A stretch of 64,000 nt of DNA from Tretioscincus oriximinensis (taxonomy: Eukaryota; Chordata; Lepidosauria; Squamata; Gymnophthalmidae): the NCBI GenBank assembly GCA_022410635.1, contig JAJVDF010000359.1, positions 464,498 to 528,497 on the forward strand, written 5' to 3'. Shown one piece after another: positions 36,166-46,668 of the stretch. Below the pieces are notes generated by a model. That model was not told where the DNA came from, did not search any database, and worked only from the letters and a program-made list of their open reading frames with translations. A program made the translations under genes and the position numbers. Each line of letters opens with the position of its first letter. Position 1 is the stretch's first letter.

Positions 36166-36439
36166 TTGGCACAGTGCACAAAGGCAGGCCAGCAGCTCCA
36201 CACTGGCAAAATGGTGGCATGCTATGCCAATGCCCAGGCGAGCTTCAAGAAGCAAGAGTGTGATTGTGCTCATAACTCTGATGTCCCACGTTCATAGATG
36301 CAGCCTCAGCGATGGCACCTGAAGACAAGGAAAGACCAGCAGTGATGGGAGGAGGCAGGGGAAGAGATGGGTGCAGAACCAGAAGCACTGGCGGTAAGGG
36401 CTGCAGCTAGAAAGCCTGCTATATTGACAGAATAGGAAT

Positions 36440-36750
36440 GGACTTAATCGACTAGTTAAAATTATCTCTTTCACACAACACTAGGATCAGGGGTATTGAA
36501 GCTGATGGGCAGAAGAGTAAAAACAGGCAAAGGAAAGNAGTTTTTCCCTCAAAGAGTCATCGGCTTTTGTAATTTACTTCCAAAAGAGGTGGTGGCAGCT
36601 AGCGGCCTGGATAGTTTTAAGAGAGGATTAGAAAAGTTACAGAAGGCAATAGCTACCTGGATGGATGTCTTGATCCTGCCGGTTGAAGCATTGGTGGGCC
36701 ACTGTGTGAGATGGAAGGCTGGACTTGATGGGCCCCAGGTTCTTAAAATG
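36440..36750 (+). mobile_element. CR1 LINE 3' end, diverged
   Basis: Encodes LKLMGRRVKTGKGK and RVIGFCNLLPKEVV remnants, then 3' UTR ending GATGGGCCCCAGGTTCTTA. Confidence 0.8.
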
Positions 36751-37389
36751 GTGCAAACCATTTCCATTCCTTGTCAGATCCCTATGATTATACATTTATA
36801 GCAAAGGTTTTGCTTTTTGTTCTTCTGGCATCCCAGTCACTTTTTNAAAAAAAACTAAATTAACACAGCCGATCTTGTTTGTGCACATGGGCCTATTACA
36901 GCCATTGCCTTATCCCTGCAATTTCCCATTTTAAATTCAAGGTGTTCTAAAATTACCGCCCCATAACTCCTTGCTCATGACAGTTTAACGAGGAAGCTCC
37001 TTGCTCAAATACTGTGTTGAGCAATGTTGCTTCTGTTGCAGCTGCTATGCCACAAGCCCAGCAGAGCTAGGAGGCGATTTATAGGCTTCTTGCTGGCTCT
37101 TCAGCTGCCGCAGGAACACGTGCGGGGAGGAACTCTTCCTTTTCTAAAGTGCTGACAAGGTAGAACATAGACGGCCCTCCTGGGTCAGACTTACAGTCCA
37201 TCTAGAAATTTCTTCCTACAGTGCCCAACTGCAGGCAGGTCCACCAGCAGGACGTGAGTACACAGTAGCTGGTCATCAGAGGTGAAAGAACGTAACTAAC
37301 TTCCCCCTGCAATAGGCATATGGTCTATTTAGTTCCAGCAACCTCATCTCACAGTGGCCAACCACGTGGAAAAGAAAGCCCACGAATTT

Positions 37390-37740
37390 ATTGTCAGAAA
37401 AAATTGAGGACAAAGAGAAGTATTTTTTTTACCCCTGGAGTCATCGGACTTCGGAATTCAGTTCCTGAAGAGGTGGTGGTAGCTAGCAGCCTAGATACCT
37501 TCAAGACAGGATTAGACTAGTTCATGGACACAAAGGGTATTAATAGCTACTAGGATGGATGTCTAGATGCTGCCTCCAAGAAGGAGCAACAGGCAGTCTT
37601 CCTGAAATATTATTTGCAGGGCATTGAGAATAGGTGAAGATTTTGCCTCCTTCTGTTTCAATCTGCCCAGGTGCAATTGGTGGGCCGCTGTGCAAGACAG
37701 AAGNCTGGACTAGATGGGCTCCTCTTAGTTTCTTATGACC
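37390..37740 (+). mobile_element. CR1 LINE 3' end
   Basis: GGAGTCATCGGACTTCGGAA, GTTCCTGAAGAGGTGGTGGT, 3' UTR to GATGGGCTCCTCTTAGTTTC. Confidence 0.88.
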
Positions 37741-38351
37741 ATAGCAATTGAACCGTGGGTGTAAAGGGAGAGATTAGTACTGCCGACACTGAATCTCATC
37801 TAAAAACTCCATTGAGCAGGCATGGAAGTATAAGGTTTACTCNGTCAAAAGAAGCAACAAGTCTGGAACGTCTGTTAACATTTATGAGAGTTATAAAGCC
37901 CTATAATTGAGAAAGAAGAAGGAAGTCTTGCTGGTTGCTGCCCTACCTTCCCAGATGAGTAAGAACTGCAACTGTGACCTTCGGGTATAGGGCGGGATAT
38001 AAATACAAATGAATAAATAAATAACTGCTTTGTATGAAGGAAGAGAAAAGAAGACATATTTCCTAATATTTTAATTTATAATGCCTTTGCTATTGTTATA
38101 AACTGCCGAGCATTCCTGCGTGTGTGATGGGAAATGCAATACACACTTGAATGGAATGGAATGAATGAAAAAAGCATGGAACCAAGAGATTGCATAAAGG
38201 CAGTTAATACATGCAGAATGGAACGCAGACAATTAGGACGTTATGTTCCTTTACTACCTCTCCTCTTCCATCTAAGAGAGTAGACACATAGGCATTTTGC
38301 AAGGAACATTTTGCACTCAATCTATCAGGCACCTGCATGAATTAAACCTGT

Positions 38352-38945
38352 TGGCATAAGAACATAAAAAGAGTCCTGCTGGAAATGAGCCAGTTTGGCG
38401 GTAGTGGTTAGAGTGTTGGTCTCGTACCTGGTAGACTCCCGGTTCGATTCCTCAACTCCTCCATGAAAGCCAGCTGGGTGATCTTGGGCTAATCGCAGTT
38501 CGTTGAACTCTCTCAGCCCCACCTACTCCACAGGGTGTCTGTTGTGGAGAAAGCAACAAAAGCTATGTGCACCACCCTACAGTTGCTGAGCGCCCTGAGA
38601 CCTTCTGGTATAGGGCGGGATACAAGTATAAATAAATAAATAATGGGCCAGAGCCCATCTAGTCAAGCATTCACACAGAGGCCCACCAATTGCACTAGGG
38701 AAGTCTTAAGTAGAAGACAGTAAAATCTTCACTCGCACTCCACACCCTGCAAATAGTATTTCAGGAATAGTATTTCAGACACACCAATTGCACATGGGCA
38801 GTCTGGAACAGAAGGAGGCAAACTGTTCACCTACTGTTGATGCCCTGCAAAAGGCATTTCAGGAATCCTGCCTGTTGCTCCATCTNGGGGGCAGCATCCA
38901 GACATCTTTGTAACACTTCCAGGGGCAGGATCAAGAGATCCTCTT
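38352..38945 (-). mobile_element. CR1 LINE 3' end split by a SINE
   Basis: GGCATAAGAACATAAAAAGA start (38352-38384). It resumes at 38643 with GGGCCAGAGCCCATCTAGTC and runs to the ATCCAGACATC block. Confidence 0.88.
38385..38641 (+). mobile_element. Full-length Sauria-type SINE inside CR1
   Basis: Head GCCAGTTTGGCGGTAGTGGT with A box, B box CCCGGTTCGATTCC, body and tail TATAGGGCGGGATACAAG followed by ATAAATAAATAA. AATG flanks both sides as a possible short target duplication. Confidence 0.93.
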
Positions 38946-39789
38946 AGTAGATCCATTATGCTGAGAAACAAGTGTAAGTATCATAAATAAGGCTGCTTCC
39001 TACTGGAGGGACAGTAATATTTAGGGCCCTTGCCACACAGTTATGTTTAATACTTTCTACAGTCATGAAGAATGACCTTGATTCATTTTTTAATCTGCTT
39101 TAGTCCACAAAAACAGATCACTTCAATCTTTAGGACTGAAGAATGTCTAAAACCTAAATATGTTACCAGCTCCTCTCTGGGAGCCTGCAGTGGATTCCTG
39201 AATTTGGCATTTGGTTAATTTTGACATTTTTAAATGTTTATTGGTCTCATCCTAAATTGGATGAGACCCTGATCTTGCCGTCTCTGCCAGAGACCTGTTT
39301 TAAAATAACAAAACTAGATGAAGGATTTTGCTAAGTTTATAAAGTGCCTTTGCAGTCCTTTTTTTACACAGTGTGTACTGGACACACATTAAAGTCCTTG
39401 CCTTCACCTTTAAATGAAGACTCCAACTGCAAGTCCCACACTTTGTGACACAGACTAGCTATGAAATGTAGTTCTGACACGCAAAAGCATTATCTTTCTG
39501 TCCTGATGACAAAGCATGAAGCTTTATCAGCCGTTCCAGAACAAGGCAGAAAGAAAAAAGCAGCATTAGGAAGACCAAACACAGCCACAAAGAGCTTTGG
39601 AAAATGTACACTACAGAGAAATTTAAAAAGCAGCTAAAGAGAAGGCAAAGAGTTCAGTTAGCAAATAGAAAATGGGATGGACAATTAAATGCCCATTATT
39701 TAATTGTAGGTTGTAATCATATCACCTCCTTTCGTATTAACTCCTTCTAGTCATGAGCAACTGACAAGAGAATATTATTGACTGTTACA

Positions 39790-40005
39790 AAGAATAGCTA
39801 CTAGGATGGATGTCTGGATTCTTCCCCTGAGATGGAGCAACAGGCAGGATTCCTGAAATGCCTTTTGCAGGGCATCAAGAACAGTTGAAGGTTTTGCCTT
39901 CTTCTGTTTCAGACTGCCCCAGGCGCAACTGATGGGCCACGGTGTGAGACAGAAGGCTGGACTAGATGGGCTGTGTCTGATTCAGCAGGGCGCAAATATA
40001 AATTT
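39790..40005 (+). mobile_element. CR1 LINE 3' fragment
   Basis: CTACTAGGATGGATGTCTGG through GATGGGCTGTGTCTGATTCA in near-consensus form. Confidence 0.88.
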
Positions 40006-40044
40006 AAGAATTTATATTCTTAAATTCTGATCATGGACATCAAG

Positions 40045-40145
40045 TACAATAGTTCAGCAAAGGGGCTAGTAGCACTTTGAGACTAGCAGGAGAAAAGTGA
40101 GTGGCACAAGCTTTCGTAGACACGTCTACTTATTCAGATGCTCAT
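40045..40145 (+). repeat. AGACTAAC repeat family, 5' part
   Basis: TTCAGCAAAGGGGCTAGTAG, CACTTTGAGACTAGCAGGAG, CACAAGCTTTCGTAGACACG, TCTACTTATTCAGATGCTC. Confidence 0.85.
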
Positions 40146-40459
40146 CAAATACAATAGTACTGAAAATAGATTACACATTGAAGTGCAAATGGATATATCA
40201 AAACTGTTCCTTTTTAAGACACAAGGCACCCTCCTTTTTCTATATACAGTATTTATTTGGCAGCTTTACTGCAACTTCTTTTCATGATCTTTTGTTAGGA
40301 CTTCCACACCTTCCTTTCCCTTCAGTATTACTGCCAAGCTAACAACGATCCTCACTATGCAGGACCAGAACTTGAGAGATCGCTGTTCAGATTCTCACCT
40401 AACAGTGGAAATTCTGTTAAGTGTTTCCTGTCAACTTGTCTTAGCCCTCAAATAATTCT

Positions 40460-40535
40460 CAGTATTTATTTATTTATACTTATACCCCGCCCTACACTCA
40501 AAGATCTCAAGCGTCCCACAGTATGACCCATCCCA
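40460..40535 (-). mobile_element. L2-like LINE terminal fragment
   Basis: TATTTATTTATTTATACTTA and TACCCCGCCCTACACTCAAA; only the tail remains. Confidence 0.7.
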
Positions 40536-41495
40536 TGTGATTTTATCAGTTATAAAACAAAGATAAGAACAAAACCTGTCTTTGATATCTCTTTGAAAGG
40601 AAAATGAAATCATTTACATTGCAAAGACAATATAGCACTGTCAAGTCCACTTTACAAGGTTGCCAAGGATGAAAAAATATGGACTTTCTGGTATTGCAGG
40701 ATACAAAAATTTATAGCAAATAAGTAGAACACAAAAAGCAGGGTAGGGTTTAGACAGAAAGTTGAATTTAAGAATTCCAACAAGAGTGTCTCTGTCTAGA
40801 CACAGGGAATCCTATCTCTACAGGCTGATTACAAAGATAAAAAATAGTGAATATTTTATTGTCCATTTTTAGCTTTAGATCCACAATTTTCTGGGTAAAG
40901 TAACCCAACACTTTAAGGTGCCTGTGAAGATTAAAAAATGTAGGAAATAATATCTAGCTTGAGCACTTCGGAGAAAAAGGAAGGTATACATGTTAGCACT
41001 CCCCCCAAATAGATAATACACGAAAGACTAGAAGGCTTAGTTAGAAGCCCAAGCTCAAGTATGAGAAAAACGATATAGTGGTGAAGTTGGCAGTAGCAGC
41101 AGCAGCAACCCAAATGCAAAAAAGTGAAACAGAGCTATTTAGGCAACAAGCAGCCTGTTCTGCCCAGCTTGCACAGGACCCTGCTCTGTGGACTATAGCT
41201 CCCAGCCAACAATGCTGTAGCCCAGGGAGGCAGAAAGCCCCTTTAGCTTGTGCCCAATTCTGCCCACAGGAAACATTTTTTCTGCTTACAGGAATGCAGC
41301 TGGGGCATCCGTTGGCCCATTTTGAAACTTCGGACCCCAGATCTTCAGTTTAAACTTTAGGGTGGCTGCAAAGATTTAAAAAATGAAGGGAATAGCAGCT
41401 AACTTGAGCACTACAGAGAAAAGGGGAATGTTTACACATTAGCACTAACCATAAATAAATAGCTATCATTTCTATCTTAATTGGGCTTAGATGAC
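40536..41495. other. Leader intron stretch, nothing recognised
   Basis: 41340-41400 repeats part of 40905-40965 (GGTG-CTG---AAGATT-AAAAAATG and TAGCTTGAGCAC), about 430 bp apart, so a diverged local duplication is possible. Confidence 0.4.
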
Positions 41496-41499
41496 TGGG

Positions 41500-41748
41500 C
41501 AGGAGAGAGAGAACAGAGAAGAGAAAGTAATTTTCACCCAGGGGGATCATTGGTCTGTAGAATTTACTTCCAGAACAGGTGATGGTAGATAGCAACCTGG
41601 ATAGCTTCAAGACAGGATTAGTCAAGTTCATGGAAGCCAAGGGTATAGGCAGCTACTAGGATGAATCGCTTGATCTTGTCTCTGGGATGGAACCCCAGGC
41701 AGGATTCCTGAAACACCATTTGCTTGGAGTCAAGAACAGGAAACTTTT
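41500..41748 (+). mobile_element. CR1 LINE 3' end
   Basis: GAGAGAGAACAGAGAAGAGA, GGTCTGTAGAATTTACTTCC, GATAGCTTCAAGACAGGATT, then 3' UTR up to the tandem repeat. Confidence 0.85.
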
Positions 41749-42079
41749 TTGCCTTCTTCTGNTTGAGATGCCCAGTGTAGGCTATGGCAGGCTCCAGTGG
41801 GCTCACCCATATGCCAGTGTAGATTGTGGCTGGCCCCATTTGGCTCATCCACATGGTCAGTATAGACTATGTCATAGTCTACACTTAACANGTCAACGGC
41901 AGATCCCTCTTCCGAGGGCTAACAACCGGGGCGGGTTTTGCCTTCTTCTGCTTGAGATGCCCAGTGTAGGCTATGGCAGGCTCCAGTGGGCTCACCCATA
42001 TGCCAGTGTAGATTGTGGCTGGTCCCATTTGGCTCATCCACATGGTCAGTAAAGACTATGTCATAGTCTACACTTAACA
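41749..42079. repeat. 189-bp tandem repeat, at least two units, cut by the gap
   Basis: Unit 1 begins at 41751 and unit 2 at 41940. The first ~140 bases of each are nearly identical and end ACACTTAACA at 41890 and 42079. Each unit joins a piece of CR1 3' UTR (GCCTTCTTCTGCTTGAGATG) to a palindromic block with TAGACTATG..ATAGTCTA. Confidence 0.92.
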
Positions 42080-42241
42080 NNNNNNNNNNNNNNNNNNNNN
42101 NNNNNNNNNNNNNNNNNNNNNNNNNNNNNNNNNNNNNNNNNNNNNNNNNNNNNNNNNNNNNNNNNNNNNNNNNNNNNNNNNNNNNNNNNNNNNNNNNNNN
42201 NNNNNNNNNNNNNNNNNNNNNNNNNNNNNNNNNNNNNNNNN
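42080..42241. other. Assembly gap (162 n)
   Basis: Run of n's beginning exactly where a tandem unit ends. Its length may be an estimate. Confidence 0.99.
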
Positions 42242-42524
42242 GGCCTTCAGGTATAGTATAAATAAGTAATAATACATGGGCGAGTCGACAGAAGGCTGGC
42301 CTAGGCGGGCTCCCGTCTCATCCAGCGGGCTCCCCCTGATGTCCTTCTGTTCTTAGCTAGAAAGCCCAGCTACAAGCATATGCAGACGACGGTGCCTCTG
42401 AGCATGGGCAGACGGCTTTGCCCTCAATGGGCCCTCTGCCTCCCTCCACCCCATGGAGAAACCCACGGGGGGCGGGGCTTGGGCCCCTGACCCTCCCGCA
42501 TTTGACCCTCGCTCCCGGACCTAC

Positions 42525-42712
42525 CTGACGGGGATGTGGTGCGAAAGCAGAGTGGGAAGGAATTGGAGGATTGAAGCCCCGGGTCGGGCCTGCCAAGGGG
42601 TGACCAAACCAGACGGACTGACGGAGGCGAGCAAGACGCGTTTTCCCGGGCCTGGTTGCCTACAGGCCCCGCAGTTAAGACCCTCGTCCCACAGGCGCCC
42701 CTCAGAGTGCGC
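42525..42712 (-). other. TDH: Proposed TDH non-coding exon 1 (5' UTR)
   Basis: Inferred leader exon. Its 5' end is set about 30 bp below the minus-strand TATA box and is approximate. Its 3' end is a strong donor, CAG|GTAGGT, with the last exon base at 42525. No ATG occurs on the minus strand between 42712 and 42525. Spliced to the acceptor at 27187-27186, the first ATG of the message would therefore be the TDH start. No transcript evidence is available here; an unrelated non-coding RNA could use the same promoter. Confidence 0.55.
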
Positions 42713-42736
42713 CGTGCCTCACGCCTGGCGCTTGCC

Positions 42737-42787
42737 CTTTTATACACCTCGGCGCCGGCGCGCGGCCGCTCCCATACTTCTGATTGG
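42737..42787 (-). promoter_or_regulatory. Minus-strand TATA/CCAAT core promoter, probably of TDH
   Basis: Read on the minus strand, TATAAAAG lies at 42744-42737 and a CCAAT box at 42787-42783, about 40 bp upstream of it. Both sit inside the GC- and CpG-rich segment. This spacing is classic for a focused RNA polymerase II start near 42712. The nearest downstream gene on this strand is TDH. Confidence 0.6.
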
Positions 42788-43329
42788 CTGCGAGCGGGCC
42801 GGCACCCTCTCTGGCCCCCGTCGCGCCCCTCTCGATTTGGGAAAAGGAGGATGGGGAGACGCGACCAATCAGCGACGAGGACCGAGCGACGTATTTTACT
42901 CTCCCTTCCGCCCCCCCCCCCACCCCCGCGCAGTTACTGCGGCAACAGGTTGGCAAGGCGCAAGAATAGAGGCGGGCCGAATGAGAACGGATAAAAAAGC
43001 GGGGGGGGCGTGTGTGGGAAGAGCGGGAATGACGTCACCGCGCCTGCAGCTGCTGCAGACGGCGCACACCTGGTTCGCACTCCGTTCTGTGCGCTGCCTG
43101 GCTCTGACGTCACTTTTGCAAAAATGTGGGATAATAAGGGGGAAACGAGTATTTTGCAACCGCTCATATTTTCCCAAGCACAGGCGGACGGTGGGGGAGA
43201 AGAATTTTGTTTTAGCTTTTTTTTCCTTTTAATTTATTATTGTTATTGTTATTTCAACTATGCAAGGGGCTATACGCACATGCGCACAGGCACGCACCCA
43301 TGCAGACTCCCCTTCAGCCAAAGAGCCCC

Positions 43330-43935
43330 CTTAGTCGAAAGCCCAGCAAGGGGCCTTGTACCACTTGGAGACTAACAAGGGAGGCGGCAGGAGCTTTTGC
43401 AGGCACCTCTGCTTCTTCAGGCAGCAGGGGACCAGACGTTATAGGGAAATGAGTAGGAAGACACAAAGGACATGTAAATGTGGTATGAGAAAAACAACTA
43501 AAATGCAGAAATTGATTCTCTCAAGGAGAGGGAAATGCCTGGAGGAAAGAGATGCAGCTAGGTAAAAGTGCGTAAGTCAAATCAGGCTTGCCAGTTTGGT
43601 GTAGTGGTTAGAGTGTTGGACTCGTACCTGGTAGTCTTCCGGTTCGCTTCCCCGCTCCTCCATGAAAGCCAGCTGGCTGACCTTGAGCCAGTCACACTTC
43701 TTTGAACTCTCTCAGCCCCACCTACTCCACAGGGTGTCTGTTGTGTAGAAATCAACAAAAGCTATGTGCACCACCCTATGATTGGCAGCCCTGAGATCTT
43801 CGGGCATAGGGCGGGATACAAGTACAATTGAATAAATAAATATGCAAAAAAGTTGGGAGCAAATCAGTCCAAGAATGCCCTCAGGAGGCTGGGCAATTAA
43901 CTGATGTTATAATATGTATAGTGTGCCAGGAAATC
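43330..43935 (+). repeat. AGACTAAC repeat family, about 400 bp, split by a SINE
   Basis: 5' part 43330-43583 (CTTGGAGACTAACAAGGGAG, GCTTCTTCAGGCAGCAGGGG, ATGTAAATGTGGTATGAG) and 3' part 43845-43935 (AGTCCAAGAATGCCCTCAGG, TTATAATATGTATAGTGTGC) match 45195-45600 without interruption. Confidence 0.85.
43586..43842 (+). mobile_element. Full-length Sauria-type SINE
   Basis: GCCAGTTTGGTGTAGTGGTT (A box), CCGGTTCGCTTCC (B box), CTCAGCCCCACCTACTCCAC, ATAGGGCGGGATACAAGTAC and AAATAAATAA. Inserted in the AGACTAAC repeat. Confidence 0.95.
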
Positions 43936-43939
43936 TTTG

Positions 43940-44085
43940 TCTCTATTTCAGAGAAATAGCTGTATTAGTCTAGTAGAAAGTCCAGCAGAGGGGCCAGAAG
44001 CACTTAAGAGATTAACAGTAGAAAAGTAGGTGGCATGAGCTTTCGTAGACACATCTACTTCTTCAGGTGCTTCTGAAATGGGCAG
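43940..44085 (+). repeat. AGACTAAC repeat family, 5' part
   Basis: TATTTCAGAGAAATAGCTGT, AGTCCAGCAGAGGGGCC, GCTTTCGTAGACACATCTAC, TTCTTCAGGTGC. It follows the previous copy almost directly. Confidence 0.88.
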
Positions 44086-44224
44086 TCTCTTCTGCCCAGC
44101 CTGTGTGCTCTGCAGACTACAGTTCTCTGCCTACCTGCAGCTAGCCGATTTCTCCCAAGGAAACAAGTTTCCTTCTCACAGGAAGGTGGCTGAGGGACCC
44201 AGCTATTTCTTAACCTTTCGGTTT

Positions 44225-44795
44225 GCACTTAAGAACCTAAGAGGAGCCATGCTGAATGGGGCCAGAGCCCATCTTGTCCAGCATTGTGTCTCCTACAGTG
44301 GCCCACCAATTGCACCTTGGCAGTCTAAAGAAGACAAAAATTTCATCTATTCACAACTCTCTGCAAACGGTACTTCAGGATTTCTGCCTGTTTCTCCATC
44401 ATGAAGGCAGTATCATAAAATCCATCCTAGTAGCCTTGGCTTTCATGAGCTTGTCTAATCCTGTCTTGAAACTATCCAGGCTGCTAGCTACCACCACCTC
44501 TTCTGGAAGCAAATTCCACAGACTAATGACCTCTGGGTAAAAAACTTTCCCTTCTTTGTCCTAACTCTTCGGCCCACTAGTTTCAAGGAAGCTTAATGGT
44601 CCTTGNGTTGCGGAAATATTTTTTCTCTATTCAACTTATTGACGATAATAAGTACAAATCTCGATTAAAAAAGGTTTGTTTTTATTCAACGTATCCATCC
44701 CAGCCATGATTTTATATACTTCAATCAGATCACCTCTTAAATGCTGTCTTTTGAGGGTGAAGAGGCCCAGACATTACAGCCTGACAAAAACGATA
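44225..44795 (-). mobile_element. CR1 LINE 3' end
   Basis: CTTAAGAACCTAAGAGGAGC start, 3' UTR, then ORF2-end complement to AGACATTACAGCCTGAC. A short insertion at 44642-44690 duplicates the TTATTCAACTTATTG context. Confidence 0.88.
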
Positions 44796-45194
44796 GAAGC
44801 TGATGCCCAGTGCAGTTGGACCAAACTTATACAAGCTGATGTTCAGTACATCTGGAAGAATACAGTTTGTTTGAGGCTGTCAAATCTGTGGTTCAACAAG
44901 TTCAATGCTCAATGCCATGGGAACCACAAACCCCTTAGATCATTTTCTGGAACAGAAACCAAGCCTTAGTGTCCTAATCAGTGCAGCTGATTATTCAGCA
45001 TTCCGTACAATTCTGAAATAATAGCTTTCTCAAGACATCTAGAAGAAGTGTTGACAGTAGGCTGCCGGGATAGCTTTAAGAAAGGATTAGGTAATAAGAT
45101 TAATTTTCAAAAGAGGAAGGCGAGGTGAAGAAAAATGTGATTAAATATTGTGGGTTAAGTGTAGTATTTAATTTTCTTGTACACATGCTATTCT

Positions 45195-45600
45195 ATTTCA
45201 GAGAACTAGCTGTTTTTGGAAAGTCCAGCAAGGGAGCTTGCAGCACTTGGAGACTAACAGGAGAAAGGGAGGCGGCAAGAGCTTCCGTAGACACGTCTAC
45301 TTCTTCAGATGCTGGGGGACCAATGCCTGGAATAGACTTTATAGGAAACTGTGTGTAGGAGATGATAAAAGGCATGTAAATGTGGTATGGATATTAACTA
45401 GCTGAGAAAAACAGCTAAAATGCAGAAGTTAATCCTCTCAAGCAGCGGGAAATGCATGGAGGTACAAGATGCATCTGGGTGATTGTGCATCAATCAAACA
45501 TGTAGAATAGTGGAGAGCAAAACTGTCCAAGAATTGCAACTGGTGTTATAATATGTATAATGTGCCAGGAAACCATTCTATTAAGTGGTTGATGGACTGG
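45195..45600 (+). repeat. AGACTAAC repeat family, longest uninterrupted copy
   Basis: ATTTCAGAGAACTAGCTGTT start, CACTTGGAGACTAACAGGAG, CTTCCGTAGACACGTCTACT, GACTTTATAGGAAACTGTGT, TAAATGTGGTATGGATATTA and end TGTATAATGTGCCAGGAAAC. No coding frame seen. Confidence 0.88.
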
Positions 45601-45944
45601 AATTTGTGAATGTATTCTGGTCCTGTCTCCTGTTAGTCTCCAAGTTCTTGCTGGACTACGTGATTATAATTTTAAACAAATGGGCAAAATACATCAGAGG
45701 CTACTAACGTGGGAGCCTTAATGACAGACTAGTAAGTGCATGGACAGGGGCATGGATTGGGGCCCCCATAGCGGATCAGTAAGTGCTGGCTGGGAGGCAA
45801 GGGAGGGAAGGGGGTAGGACAAGGTGGGACAGAAAAGGATTTCTGCCTTTTGGTCCTATTTGGAAGGGAGAAGGGTTTCTTACGTGGGGAGGGGATATGG
45901 CTTGTATGGGGGGGGGGGGTCAGAGCTCCTGGGTTATCATCAGA

Positions 45945-46028
45945 CTATAGAATAGTTTCCCCCACGAGATGCATCAGTATATAAAATGAGAAAATTATTG
46001 AAAACACATCTGTGGCTGAAGAAATAGG
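45945..46028 (+). mobile_element. L2-like LINE, ORF2 C-terminal remnant
   Basis: AATAGTTTCCCCCACGAGAT and AAATTATTGAAAACACATCT encode an NSL-type and KLLKTHL-type end as in L2. Confidence 0.6.
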
Positions 46029-46064
46029 TTCCCACTTCCAGACACTGGCTGATCACCCAACATC

Positions 46065-46325
46065 ATGAAGTTTTTTTTTCCTGACATCTAATCTGTATCT
46101 CCTCCCTTGCAAACCCATATGACTTTCCCATCTTTCCACTTGCCAATAAGGACAGGGCTGATCCCTCTGCTCTGTGACAGCCCTTCAGGAACTTGTAGGC
46201 AGCTCTCAGGCCTCCTTTCAGTCTTCTCTTTTGCAGACTAAACATCCCTGAATACTTTCACTGTTTCTCACAGGATGTGGTTTCCAGACCACTCATCTTG
46301 GTAGCCTTCCTCCGCTTTTGCTCTA
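46065..46325 (-). mobile_element. CR1 LINE ORF2-end fragment, ATTCTATG subfamily
   Basis: Minus-strand coding remnants FSLQKRRLKGGLRAAYKFLK and GCHRAEGSAL. No 3' tail. Confidence 0.85.
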
Positions 46326-46480
46326 GCTTATTATTTATTTATTTATACTTATACCCCGCCCTATACCCGAAGGTCTCAGGGCGGCCCACAGTAAAACACC
46401 AATTCAAAATTAAAACAGTATAAAACAATATCTAAAAGTAGGGACAGAGATGACATTTCTTCAGCCAAAGGCCTAGTAAA
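46326..46480 (-). mobile_element. L2-like LINE 3' end
   Basis: TTATTTATTTATTTATACTT, CGAAGGTCTCAGGGCGGCCC, CATTTCTTCAGCCAAAGGCC. Confidence 0.85.
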
Positions 46481-46668
46481 AGAGGACAGTTTTCTAGATG
46501 AGCTCTGACCAAGATAAGAGTACAGTAAAGGGGGATTATGATTTTGCACCATCTGGACTCTATGCTGCTCTTAAAATCTTACAAGAAAGGCACAAGCCAC
46601 GCAAATAATTTTTTTGAAGGGCTTTAATTGAGAGATCATTAATGCAACATCCACAAATCTAAAGCAGA

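Larger units (their letters stand above)
42450..43130. promoter_or_regulatory. CpG-island-like segment with paired CRE and CCAAT motifs
   Basis: This is the only long GC- and CpG-dense stretch in the window. Two perfect TGACGTCA cAMP-response elements lie at 43030-43037 and 43105-43112, and a plus-strand CCAAT at 42865-42869. A TATA-like GATAAAAAAG lies near 42989 on the plus strand, so the island may fire in both directions. The long open frame across it (42453-43232, plus) is a GC-rich artefact without recognisable homology. Confidence 0.7.

Noticed and set aside
42453..43232. 259-codon plus-strand ORF
   Set aside because: Stop codons are rare in CpG-rich DNA. Three other frames are open too, no domain is visible, and the minus strand shows promoter and splice signals here.
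43586..43660. tRNA gene
   Set aside because: A and B boxes are present, but the sequence continues into the SINE body and tail and cannot fold as a functional tRNA. The same holds for other SINE heads.
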